Positions 45,191 to 54,044 of a stretch of 64,000 nt of DNA are shown in pieces. The stretch is from Halapricum hydrolyticum (GTDB taxonomy: Archaea > Halobacteriota > Halobacteria > Halobacteriales > Haloarculaceae), in assembly GCA_025517565.1 (NCBI GenBank), contig JAOPKD010000003.1, positions 62,001-126,000 on the forward strand, in the 5' to 3' direction. Position numbers and translations under genes: made by a program. The notes under the pieces were generated by a model that did not search any database, had not been told where the DNA came from, and saw nothing but the letters and a program-made list of their open reading frames with translations. Every line of letters starts with the position of its first letter. The first letter of the stretch is position 1.

Positions 45191-45499
45191 CGTTGATTAG
45201 GTGTACGTCACCCACCGTGAAGAGTGTTAAGACTGAAAGCTACGAAAATATTGAAGGCTATGATACTGAGTGAGTCAACGACTCGTGATCACGCTCGATC
45301 ACGAAGAGATTCGAGGACCGTGTGCAGTGAGAGTCGCAGCCTTAACTTCTGTGGTGCCCACGCTCGACCTGCGGTCGGTTGTGGCTGCGCGCGCAGCGAT
45401 GAGGCGCGACGACCGGGAGCGCTCTCACCGCGAGCACGGAGCGGTGGGTGGGGAGGCGGGTCGTGGGTGGTTGGCCACAAAAAAGAGAGTGCCACCTGG
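45191..45499. other. Intergenic stretch with promoter of the winged-helix gene
   Basis: AT-rich ACGAAAATATT near 45240 is a likely TATA region for the minus-strand gene at 45190. The rest is GC-rich without a convincing coding frame. Confidence 0.45.
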
Positions 45500-46348
45500 C
45501 TACGATTCGCCCTGGCCTTCGAGGAAGGTGACCATCGTTCGCCCGGTCAGCGCAACCGAACACCGGCCCTGATACCAGTTCTTCGCGACTGACCGCATCC
45601 GCACCCGCTCACCCTCTCGAACCGCTGGCTGTCCGGACTTCTGCCAGGCCGTGAACTTGATCCGCCCGCTCTCGTCTTCGAGCAAGCCGACCTGATTGAT
45701 CGCCGCACTACTGGGTTTCCAGAGAACGCTCACCGTCCCCTCGATGTCCACCTCGTACTCGTCGACGCGTTCCACGGCACCGATCGGGATTACCTGCCCC
45801 GGCTCTTTCCGGAGGTCATCGTACACCGTGACGACTGCGTCCAGCATGTCCATTCCCTCGACGACGCGTTCAGCTAGCAGTCGACTGATCGCCGCTCGCG
45901 TCCAGCCCCGTAGCTCGCCAACCAGCCGCGCCGCCTCGGTGTTCACCTGGCCCAACGCCTTTCGGGACAGTTGCGCTCTCGGATCCACTGTCTCCGTATC
46001 CGCCCACCGGTTCACACTTCCCGCTCGCCTGGCCACGTCGCGACGTCGTTCGACGTTCGCCCGCTCGATTGCCTGTCGCGTCCGTGCCTCCCGGTCTGAA
46101 TCCTGCCGTCGATCCCACCGGCTTCGGGTTCGCCAGATCTCCCACTCTCTGGCTGCCAGTCGTTCCTCGGCTTCGAGGCTCAGTCCTCGTGACACCGCAT
46201 CCGGGTGCACCCCATCCACCTTCGCGTTGCTCTCCTGTGCAACCGAGGGTCGAAGCGCTGGCTCGTGATCGTCTTCGGGAATCGCTTCGTCCGCGACCGC
46301 GTGTTCATCGTGCGAAACTTCATATCCGGTTCGGGTCTTACTCGACAT
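45500..46348 (-). CDS. OB-fold (RPA-like) DNA-binding plasmid protein
   Basis: 282 residues. The N-terminal half is Arg/Glu-rich and helical. The C-terminal part, VDIEGTVSVLWKPSSAAINQ...GLLEDESGRIKFTAW...VREGERVRMRSVAKNWYQG, has the strand pattern of an OB fold as in single-strand-binding RPA proteins. Perhaps protects or handles single-stranded DNA during transfer or replication. Confidence 0.6.
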   Translation of the reverse strand: MSSKTRTGYEVSHDEHAVADEAIPEDDHEPALRPSVAQESNAKVDGVHPDAVSRGLSLEAEERLAAREWEIWRTRSRWDRRQDSDREARTRQAIERANVERRRDVARRAGSVNRWADTETVDPRAQLSRKALGQVNTEAARLVGELRGWTRAAISRLLAERVVEGMDMLDAVVTVYDDLRKEPGQVIPIGAVERVDEYEVDIEGTVSVLWKPSSAAINQVGLLEDESGRIKFTAWQKSGQPAVREGERVRMRSVAKNWYQGRCSVALTGRTMVTFLEGQGES

Positions 46349-47010
46349 TGCGTTCTCCGAAGGCGTTTCACGACGCCCGACACCCGCGTCACCACCGCGG
46401 GTTTTCTACAGTCCTCGACAGACACGTCACAGCGCCGCTCGCGCCTTCGTGAGCGCCCCCTGGGGCGCGAGCGGCGCCGTCCAGCGACAGACCAGCCACG
46501 CGCGCTGAGTGGGGAGTGCGAGCGGCCAGCGGGAGTAGTCTGCTCGCGTTTCGAGCACGCAACGCGAGCGCAGGAACCGACCGACTACCCCGCTGGCGTC
46601 CCGACAGGGCGAGCGATGCCCGGTGTGAGCGCGAGCGAGCACCGAGGCGCGAACGGCCGTGAGCGCGCTGCCCACAGGAAGCGAGCGGAGCGGGCCATCT
46701 CGACACCGCAAGGCCACCAGCACAGTCTGAACGAGAGGGTGTCATAGAACAGTTGGTAGACCTGGGCCGTGACTTGGTAAATTTGTGTAATATCGTGACG
46801 GCCTTCACCCTCGGGGTCAAGTGGTTCGAGAATCTCCGATTCTCGTCATCACGGAAATCTCCGATTTCCGTACGACCCCGAGGCACTCGGCCTGCTCCGC
46901 CTGTAGAGACAACGGAACTATTTATTGATCTGAGTAAGGAGACCCATGGCCAATTTATCATCTGTATTACTACCCTTGATACTCTTGTTGTTGAGTCACA
47001 GGCCAAGAGC
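46349..47010. other. Gene-free region: GCGAGC-rich tract, three-way-junction copy 2, promoter
   Basis: 46440-46740 is rich in GCGAGC/GAGCG words on both strands and gives long false open frames. 46809-46883 is the second junction element. ACTATTTATTGA near 46918 is the likely TATA box of the HalOD1 gene. Open frames through here lack codon logic. Confidence 0.5.
46809..46883 (+). other. Three-way-junction element, copy 2
   Basis: Closing stem CCTCGGGGTC/GACCCCGAGG, linker AAGTGGTT, hairpin CGAGAATC/GATTCTCG (loop TCC), linker TCAT, hairpin ACGGAAATC/GATTTCCGT (loop TCC). Relative to copy 1 at 39681-39751 the linkers are identical while several stem pairs change on both sides. Confidence 0.6.
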
Positions 47011-47295
47011 ATGGGAACACACCCAGATGAGATTGCCATCACCGTCATTGAAACAGCTTCAGATGCATTGAAGGTACCCATAGAGGAGTTACCCCCACTC
47101 TCCGACGCAATCGACGTCGATGCATTAGAGGCAATTGCTACCTCTCCTTTGACAACTCCACAATCCACTGTGACAGTGACATTCACATATGCTGGTCTAC
47201 ACGTCTTTGTTTCCTCAGAGAAGATCGTCTATGTTCGTCCGATTAACAGCCAGGGAATGGGCATAAACAACAGTGTTGGGTCTGGCGACTGGTAG
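47011..47295 (+). CDS. HalOD1 output-domain protein
   Basis: 94 residues from ATG 47011; the frame upstream runs through the junction element and is not coding. PDEIAITVIETASDALKVPI, EELPPLSDAIDVDALEAIA and VTFTYAGLHVFVSSEKIVYV fit HalOD1. Stand-alone signalling domain of unknown partner. Confidence 0.7.
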   Translation: MGTHPDEIAITVIETASDALKVPIEELPPLSDAIDVDALEAIATSPLTTPQSTVTVTFTYAGLHVFVSSEKIVYVRPINSQGMGINNSVGSGDW

Positions 47296-47501
47296 AGAAG
47301 CATCTTGTCTCTACCAATTCGTTTCCTCACTGATTGCAGAGAGATCAGTGGCCGATACGCGCTGTGTACTCAGCACGACTGCTGAAATCTATCACCGATT
47401 GTGGGTTTCAACAAGGCCAGTCATAAGGGTTTCAACTGAGCTACATAGCGGGATATTCCCAAACAAACAGCGGGATCGAGAAATCAAAATACTGTTGTGA
47501 A

Positions 47502-48881
47502 CTATCCTGCCCGACTCGCTTTCTCGGACGCCCCAACATTTTCATCGGACTCTTCGTCTGACTCATTGGATGTGCCGGAACCGACGATCGTTCGGTCTGG
47601 CAACGAGAAGTCCGATTCGCGGCCGATCGTGAACAGCCGCTCTGTACGGGTGAGTTCCTCGGTCGCCGGACTCGACTTCTCTATCTCTTCGTACTCGACG
47701 GCTACCCCGCCTTGGCAGGGTTCGATGCGGACGGCCAGTAGCTGGTAGGAGGGGTAGAAGACTGGTGGGAGGATCCCGATGAGTCCGTCACGACGATGCA
47801 ACCGTTTGAGCCACGTGCCCGTGTTGACGACGATTCCCTCTTTGACTTCTGTTTGTTTCGGACGATGCGTGTGACCGTAACAGTAGACGACGGTATCGGG
47901 ATCCTCCTCGAACACCGTCTCGGCGGCGTCCTCATAAGGTGCGATGGGATCAACCGAGAGGTCAGTCTCGAAGACACCAAAGCGATTGACCGTCTTCCGG
48001 ATGTCGCGTCGGATGAAGTACAGTGGGATCCCCGCGAGTACTAACAACCCGGCGACTGCGACGTTGATCGCGAGTAGAAACCACGCTGCGGTCCCAGTCC
48101 GACCGAACTGTCTGAGGAATGCTGTGATCCAATCGAACGGAAGCGACCAGATTCCCGCGAGATCCAGCCCCGCCAGGATCGCGAGGACGACACTGACGTT
48201 GAACAACAGCAGAAACGGGACTAACGAATACCGTAACACCGGATTCATCTCCCGATAGAAGTATTTCGAGAAGAGCCACACCGGCATTCGCTCGGTCGGC
48301 GTAACTGCCTGAACATCTTTCAGCCAGTTGTATCGACCGCGATCTGAGAGCTGGCCGGCGCGACTCGTCACGAGAGTGTTGTAATAATAACCGAGTGGCC
48401 GCGCGGATGGATTGCCGAAATCTTCGATGCGGTTGTTCGGGTCCTGCTGGTGACCATGTTCGAAGTAGATTATGTGCTCGCCGACCGACCGAGTCATCGA
48501 TAGGTCCTGAACGAGGGTCACGTTGTACGCGGCAAACCGATCGCAATACTCGTCGTAGGCAGCCAGTTCGTGGTCGTGATTCCCTGGCAACAGTGTAATT
48601 GGCGTATTCTCTCCCGTTGCCCGAAGTTGGGCGAATAGCTCTGGATACGTCTCAACTAGCAAGTCGAACTTCTCGACACCCTCGACTGTCGTGAGCTCCC
48701 ACAATCCGAACGCATCGCCATTGATGATGAGTTCAGCCGACTCAGTTGTCGTCTCCAAGCGCCGTAGAAACGCGAGCAACTCATCACGAAACTCAACATC
48801 TCCTAGTTGCTCGTCGCCGCCGATATGGAGGTCGCTGATGACGTAATAGACTGTCTCCCCCTCGTTGTTATCCATCTGCAC
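47502..48881 (-). CDS. Membrane-associated metallophosphoesterase
   Basis: 459 residues. Calcineurin-like phosphoesterase motifs in order: SDLHIGGD, NGDAFGLWE, LLPGNHDHE, EHGHQQDP and GHTHRP. Two hydrophobic helices are inserted between the last metal motifs (about residues 220-300), and the acidic tail is disordered. Acts on a phosphoester at the membrane; a lipid-pyrophosphatase (LpxH-like) or nucleotide role is possible but unproven. Confidence 0.83.
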   Translation of the reverse strand: MQMDNNEGETVYYVISDLHIGGDEQLGDVEFRDELLAFLRRLETTTESAELIINGDAFGLWELTTVEGVEKFDLLVETYPELFAQLRATGENTPITLLPGNHDHELAAYDEYCDRFAAYNVTLVQDLSMTRSVGEHIIYFEHGHQQDPNNRIEDFGNPSARPLGYYYNTLVTSRAGQLSDRGRYNWLKDVQAVTPTERMPVWLFSKYFYREMNPVLRYSLVPFLLLFNVSVVLAILAGLDLAGIWSLPFDWITAFLRQFGRTGTAAWFLLAINVAVAGLLVLAGIPLYFIRRDIRKTVNRFGVFETDLSVDPIAPYEDAAETVFEEDPDTVVYCYGHTHRPKQTEVKEGIVVNTGTWLKRLHRRDGLIGILPPVFYPSYQLLAVRIEPCQGGVAVEYEEIEKSSPATEELTRTERLFTIGRESDFSLPDRTIVGSGTSNESDEESDENVGASEKASRAG

Positions 48882-49039
48882 GAGATTTTTCTGCCACGCT
48901 TATAGAGGTTTGTCGAGATGGATATTCATTTTGCTCCCAATCGTCATGGTCGCGACTCACATCTAACAGCGAGTGTAAGAAAACCCTCTGTGAATAGTTC
49001 TATGATACTCTATGAACGAGACAAAAACCCCGCGAAGAG

Positions 49040-49513
49040 TCAGTTGGCTTCTCCGTCGAGTCGGAATGTCGTACGAACCGGCTCTGGGAGCGGTGGTCGC
49101 GGCGCCGTTTCATGCCGTTCGATCTTCTCGGGCTTCCGCGTTTTCTGATGCACCGCTCGCGCCATCGGGACACCCTTGAGGTAATTGAAATCCCCGAGGA
49201 TGTCAGCACCATATTTCGTGAACCCATAGAATTTCCACGGTAACCCGCGTCTGTCCTTGTTTGGGGGATACTCGTAGATTGCAAGGATCTCCGCTTCAAC
49301 GAGGACCTCCAGTTGCTCTTGGACTGTCTTTTTCGATTTACTCGAAATAAAGTGGTTAATCTCATCCGCTGACGCGAGGACTGCTGGATGCCCCAGGAGT
49401 GCCTGAATGATGCTGTGCCGGGTTTCCTGCGACAGCAACGCCATCAACTCCCGCTGCCGTTCTAACGGGTTTTCCTCCCCGTCGGAGTTGGAGCGCGCAG
49501 AGATGTCAGCCAT
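49040..49513 (-). CDS. Winged-helix regulator of plasmid/virus type
   Basis: 157 residues from ATG 49513. LMALLSQETRHSIIQALLGHP, SADEINHFISSKSKKTVQEQLEVLVEAEIL and YEYPPNKDRRGLPWKFYGFT form an ArsR-like winged helix with a wing. Divergent from the gene at 49614 with 100 bases between, so it may control that gene. Confidence 0.72.
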   Translation of the reverse strand: MADISARSNSDGEENPLERQRELMALLSQETRHSIIQALLGHPAVLASADEINHFISSKSKKTVQEQLEVLVEAEILAIYEYPPNKDRRGLPWKFYGFTKYGADILGDFNYLKGVPMARAVHQKTRKPEKIERHETAPRPPLPEPVRTTFRLDGEAN

Positions 49514-49613
49514 GGTGTCTGAACATACAGTGGCAGCCCACATAAACACACTGGATTGATTTCTATGAGTTTAACCAGTGTGGTTATAAGCCTGTATTTC
49601 CCTATTAGTAAAT

Positions 49614-50360
49614 ATGGCGAAGATACCAGAGACCACCGACGAACTTACCGATTTCATCCTAGCTGACGTTCTCTACGGGTTAGAACTCGACCCAGTAGAT
49701 AGTGAACGAATCCTCTCGTATATGCGAGAACGACACGAACACCTGTTCGGCCCGCATTCGACGTATTTCGTTCTGGGAAGCTACGAATCCCCGTTCAAGT
49801 ACCGACTCGATGAAGCGCTTGACGTGTTGAACCACCGTCACGATGCCTACGCGTACCTCCTCGCTACGCAACCCGACCTCCACGTATCGGATGACATTCC
49901 AGATCTCAAAGTGAAGTTCTTTCTCCATGCCCTCTACGCAGATGCGATCCCGCTCATCCTCGAACACGACACTGGTGGCGCAGTCGCTGAGTTTGGGCGC
50001 GTTGAACGCCCGTGGCTGCTTGACCGCACGTATCTCTTCCCCCGGGCGCTGGAGGAGCACTACGATGACGAGTCCCTACTCACAACACAAGACAGGGTTC
50101 TTGCTCGGGCCATCGAACTAGCATATCACGCTGATGACCTTGAGCAGAGGCTTGCGGCGCTCGCTGAATGCGCTCGTGACCACGGGGTAGACATTTCGAC
50201 ACAGGATCTCGACTCGTACCTGGACTCCGAACTCGACGGCCGTACGCCGTCGTATAGCGGCGTGATAACCGATTCACTTGTCCATCTTGACTCTTTGAAT
50301 CAGTGCTTTTCGTGGACGACGACCGAGGAACTCGAAGAACAACTGTCACACGTTCCGTAG
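49614..50360 (+). CDS. Unrecognised protein, possible Rossmann/TIR-like fold
   Basis: 248 residues. The stretch STYFVLGSYESPFKYRLDEA, then alternating strands and helices and HDTGGAVAEFGRV, recalls nucleotide-hydrolase or deoxyribosyltransferase-like Rossmann domains, where a Gly-Gly...Glu-Gly pair lies in the active site. I cannot assign a family. Divergently transcribed from a winged-helix gene in accessory DNA and followed by the large transfer ATPase, so a defence or accessory role is possible. Confidence 0.55.
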   Translation: MAKIPETTDELTDFILADVLYGLELDPVDSERILSYMRERHEHLFGPHSTYFVLGSYESPFKYRLDEALDVLNHRHDAYAYLLATQPDLHVSDDIPDLKVKFFLHALYADAIPLILEHDTGGAVAEFGRVERPWLLDRTYLFPRALEEHYDDESLLTTQDRVLARAIELAYHADDLEQRLAALAECARDHGVDISTQDLDSYLDSELDGRTPSYSGVITDSLVHLDSLNQCFSWTTTEELEEQLSHVP

Positions 50361-50411
50361 TGTACACCGACAGTACGCTCGTCTGTATCGATCGCTGCAA
50401 TAGATGCAGTT

Positions 50412-53400
50412 ATGATCTCTTCACGTGAGCGAAGACCAATGCCTACCCCAGGCGAGACCGCAGATCTCCCGGCTGTCGCTGCGGACGCTCGATCGGTCAT
50501 CCGAATTCAGCCAGCGGCAATCACGGTCGATCCCGAGACCGTCGCAGCGCAATTTCGCCGCCTGCACACGCTGTTGCAATCCACCGACAGGCGCTTTCGA
50601 GCGCGGCCGAGCACACTCGAGATCCGCCTCACGAAAGCCGACGAGGAGATCTACTACGATATCGGCGTCGACGACGATGCCAAAGATGAATCGCTCGAAC
50701 ACCTCATCCAGGAACTGTTCCCCGATAGCTACGATATCTCTCGGACGCTAGCGCCCGACCACGTCCTTCACACAGCCACTCAGACCACGCCTGTCGGCCT
50801 TGATTTTCAGCGCCAACTCGACCACCGCAAAGACTGGCAAACGTGTCTGACGCCCTTCGAGGCGTTCGAGGGCGAGCACGAAAGCGAGCATCGGCGCGTT
50901 CCGCTGTCGACGGTGGTCGAAACGATGGCTGTGTCGAATATGCCGATGGTCTTTCAGTGTCTCCTCCAGCCGCGTGCAGACTGGACGCTTGAGGCAGACG
51001 AGCGCAGACTCGATATCGAACGCCAGCAAGACTCGCTCTCAGGCAAGCTCATCAATAGTCTGGTCGGCCGGCCCGATCCTGAGCATGTCGAACTCGCAGA
51101 GAGTGAGCGCCAGCGACTCGAGGAACTGGCCCGGAAAGACGCTCGCCGCTGTTTCGACGTAACCCTTCGTGCGGTGGCCCTCCCGCGATCGACCAGTGAG
51201 GAAAAGGAAGCCCACGACCGGATCGACGCGTTGGAAACGGCATTCGCAGCCGTCGGATATACCTCGTATGCGATCGAAGCGACGAAGCGAACGGGTACGG
51301 CTGCAGAGGCGTTCCTCGAAGCGATCCGTGAGCGCACTGTCCCGACGAGTCGACGCCCGTGGAAACCAGCGACGCACATCGTCGCCGATCCCACAGAAGT
51401 CGCTAGCTTCTGTGTCCTCGATGGAACGGCACTTACAGCCGACGCCAGGCGTGCGCTGGCCGTGACACCCGGCGAGCGAACGACGATTCCACCACCTCCG
51501 ACGACCGAACTCTCAGCCTATCAGGGTCCGGGGCAGACACTCGGGCATCCAGCGACGAGCGAGACCACGAACTCACCTTTGCGGCTCCCACCGTCGCTTC
51601 AGCCCCTCCATACCGCGTGGTTCGGCAAGACCGGCTCGGGCAAGTCTACCGCCTTGGTGAATGCCCTCCTCGATAACCACGCCGCAACCGACGGTGCCTC
51701 GATCCTGATCGATCCGAAAGGCGATGGCATGCCGGTCGAATATCTGCGCGCACATTTCGCGAGGTATGGCACCCTCGAGAACGTCCTGTATTTCGATTGT
51801 GCGACGGTCCTGCCCGCGTTCTCGTTTTTCGATATCCGGCCGGATCTCGCTGCGGGCGTCTCTCGAACCACGGCCGTCGAAGACCGGACGGACCACTACA
51901 TCGAGATCCTCACCCAGCTAATGGGTCGCGATCGCTTCGAACAGGCTGTCCGCTCACCGGACGTCATTCGCTATCTCGTCAAGGCGATGTTCGACCCGAT
52001 CAACGGTGACGACGCGTTCTCCCATCGCGAGCTTCACGGCGAGGCGCGGCGCATGCACGAGCGCCAGTCTGCCCCCGCCGTCTCGGATGACGACCTCGAA
52101 CGCATGCTTGGCGGTCTCGTTGCCAACCGAGCGCGAACCTTCGACGAGATCATGGCCGGCGTGGCCAACAGGCTCGAAAAAATTCCAGTTGATCAGCGTC
52201 TCGCCCGTATCTTTAATCACGTCCCTGATATCGACCGATCGAACACTGCCCAACACACCAGCCCCGATCCATCGGCAAGCGATCCTCACTTCGATATCGC
52301 AGCGTATCTAAACGAAGACGTCGTCATCATCTTCGACACGGGCGGCCTTCGGAGTGAAGCCCAGCGCGTGCTCTCGCTGGTCATCCTCTCGAACCTCTGG
52401 AGTGCCCTTCGCCGACGCAAGCGCGTCGCCGAGGCTGCAGAAGAATCGGTGACACAGCCACTCGTCACCGTTACTATCGAAGAGGCAGCCTCGATCGCCG
52501 TCTCTCAGCTGCTGAAGCGATTGCTTGCCCAATCGCGGGGCTTCGACTGTGCGATCACGCTCGCCATGCAGTTTCCCGCCCAGTTGCGCGAGGGCGACGC
52601 GACGGCCTATGAAGAGGTATTGAACAACGTCTCGACGATCCTCACGGGCAACGTCCCGGTCGATCATGGTCTGGCCGAACGCATGGCGACTGACGAGATG
52701 CCCGCTGTCGATGTCGGCCATCGCTTGCGAGCGCTGCGCCGTGGCCAATGGCTCTGTTCGCTCCCCGCTGCATTCGATGATCCCGAACCGCGGCCGTTCG
52801 TCCTCCGATCAGTACCCCTCCCACCTGGTCATCCCGAGGGATCGCGACCACTCACCACACAGGAGCAAGACGCCCTCGAAGCGGCGATACAGCGCGTCGA
52901 AACGCACACGCTCGAGACAGCTGGCCTGACCGTCGCCGTTCCGAGTGCTGCTGATGACGAGACCGAAGAGGGTGATCCCAGTGTGATCCGGGTGGACAGT
53001 GCGCTTCCCCACACCCGGCGCCTCCCACCGACGGTCGAATACGACGGGGCGACGCATGCACTGCGCTGCACCAGCTGTGATAGCCGCTACGATCCGTCGA
53101 ACGACGGTATGATACGTGCTATCGAGTGTTGTTCGGCGCTCGCCGAGACCGATCCGGATGACGTACCCGTCTGTGATCTCAATCTCAAGCTCTCCCCGGA
53201 TGAGCGTGAGGCGAGTGACTGGAGCGATACCCACCTCATGTTTCTGCAAGCGGTGTACAACGCACAGCAGCTTCGCTACGCGGCGCCGGGATACGATCTC
53301 CTCCGTGATTCGATGCTCCGGCTCCAGGAGTACGTCGGGATCGATCCGGATGCTATCGAAGACCTCCTTGAAGCTGACTTGCTGCGCCACGATACGGATT

Positions 53401-54044
53401 ACCCCCATCGGATCTACTCGGTCACCTCGGCAGGTCGGCGCGTCATCGGTGAAGGCTATCGCCAGGGCGTTGATTTCGGCCATGGACAGGGCGATCTTGA
53501 TGAATCGAGCCTGCACGTGCTCGCTGTCGAGGTTGGCCGACAGTACCTTGAGGCACAATACGTCGATGATCCGGAGTCGGCTGTGACCGAAGTCGTCCCC
53601 TATTACGAACTCGATGGGGAGGACACGACGACCGCCCCGGCCTCGCTCGCGATGGGGCGTGACAGCGACGCTATTGACGACGCGACTGACGCCTACAACA
53701 ACCGCCGTCTCGACGTCGCTGGTCTCGATGCCGAGGGATCAGTCGTCGTCGCGATCGAAGCCGAGCGCATCAACCACGACGCTAGCGAAGCCATTCCGGC
53801 TGATTTTGATAAGATGGCGGCGTGCAATCCCGAGGATGCCATCTGGGTCGTCACGAAACAGGCCGATGGTCACACCGTCTTGGCTGCGCTCAATAATCCG
53901 CCAGACGGCATCGCCCGTGTTGAGAAGACCTACGCCGAGACGACCCCGCCCCAGCAGTTCCGAATCGATACACCCGGGCTCACCGCGATCTATCCGGTCG
54001 ACTGGCTCAGGGACCGTATTCACACACCACACGATGAGTGGTAG
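50412..54044 (+). CDS. VirD4/TraG-HerA-like ATPase with C-terminal winged helix and nuclease-like end
   Basis: 1210 residues (an internal ATG at 50439 is also possible). An N-terminal 380-residue region of VirB4-N-like type; Walker A FGKTGSGKST near residue 405; DPKGDGMP; VIIFDTGGL; Walker B VTVTIEEAAS near 687 and a distal sensor QFPAQLREG. Then a Cys-pair segment (CTSCDSRYD), a winged-helix region (about 940-1020) and an end with VVVAIEAERI like a PD-(D/E)xK core. Probably the coupling ATPase that brings DNA to the transfer channel. Confidence 0.78.
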   Translation: MISSRERRPMPTPGETADLPAVAADARSVIRIQPAAITVDPETVAAQFRRLHTLLQSTDRRFRARPSTLEIRLTKADEEIYYDIGVDDDAKDESLEHLIQELFPDSYDISRTLAPDHVLHTATQTTPVGLDFQRQLDHRKDWQTCLTPFEAFEGEHESEHRRVPLSTVVETMAVSNMPMVFQCLLQPRADWTLEADERRLDIERQQDSLSGKLINSLVGRPDPEHVELAESERQRLEELARKDARRCFDVTLRAVALPRSTSEEKEAHDRIDALETAFAAVGYTSYAIEATKRTGTAAEAFLEAIRERTVPTSRRPWKPATHIVADPTEVASFCVLDGTALTADARRALAVTPGERTTIPPPPTTELSAYQGPGQTLGHPATSETTNSPLRLPPSLQPLHTAWFGKTGSGKSTALVNALLDNHAATDGASILIDPKGDGMPVEYLRAHFARYGTLENVLYFDCATVLPAFSFFDIRPDLAAGVSRTTAVEDRTDHYIEILTQLMGRDRFEQAVRSPDVIRYLVKAMFDPINGDDAFSHRELHGEARRMHERQSAPAVSDDDLERMLGGLVANRARTFDEIMAGVANRLEKIPVDQRLARIFNHVPDIDRSNTAQHTSPDPSASDPHFDIAAYLNEDVVIIFDTGGLRSEAQRVLSLVILSNLWSALRRRKRVAEAAEESVTQPLVTVTIEEAASIAVSQLLKRLLAQSRGFDCAITLAMQFPAQLREGDATAYEEVLNNVSTILTGNVPVDHGLAERMATDEMPAVDVGHRLRALRRGQWLCSLPAAFDDPEPRPFVLRSVPLPPGHPEGSRPLTTQEQDALEAAIQRVETHTLETAGLTVAVPSAADDETEEGDPSVIRVDSALPHTRRLPPTVEYDGATHALRCTSCDSRYDPSNDGMIRAIECCSALAETDPDDVPVCDLNLKLSPDEREASDWSDTHLMFLQAVYNAQQLRYAAPGYDLLRDSMLRLQEYVGIDPDAIEDLLEADLLRHDTDYPHRIYSVTSAGRRVIGEGYRQGVDFGHGQGDLDESSLHVLAVEVGRQYLEAQYVDDPESAVTEVVPYYELDGEDTTTAPASLAMGRDSDAIDDATDAYNNRRLDVAGLDAEGSVVVAIEAERINHDASEAIPADFDKMAACNPEDAIWVVTKQADGHTVLAALNNPPDGIARVEKTYAETTPPQQFRIDTPGLTAIYPVDWLRDRIHTPHDEW

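Larger units (their letters stand above)
30105..54044. mobile_element. Accessory region with conjugation genes (integrated or decaying conjugative element)
   Basis: Holds VirB4-, PrgI-, VirB6-, VirB2- and VirD4/HerA-like genes, toxin-antitoxin genes, an extra TFB, HTH proteins and many insertion-sequence relics. It lies between an AglB deletion chimera (29115) and a full AglB-like gene (55555). I found no integrase, relaxase, replication initiator or tRNA attachment site, so the ends are uncertain and the element may be partial. Confidence 0.5.

Noticed and set aside
46440-46740. Replication origin, because of many GCGAGC words
   Set aside because: No initiator gene next to it, no long inverted repeats or AT-rich unwinding element recognised.
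46389-47186. Long open frame on the minus strand and 46753 plus-strand extension
   Set aside because: Both cross the GCGAGC-rich tract and the junction element with no domain or codon bias; only the HalOD1 part from 47011 is credible.
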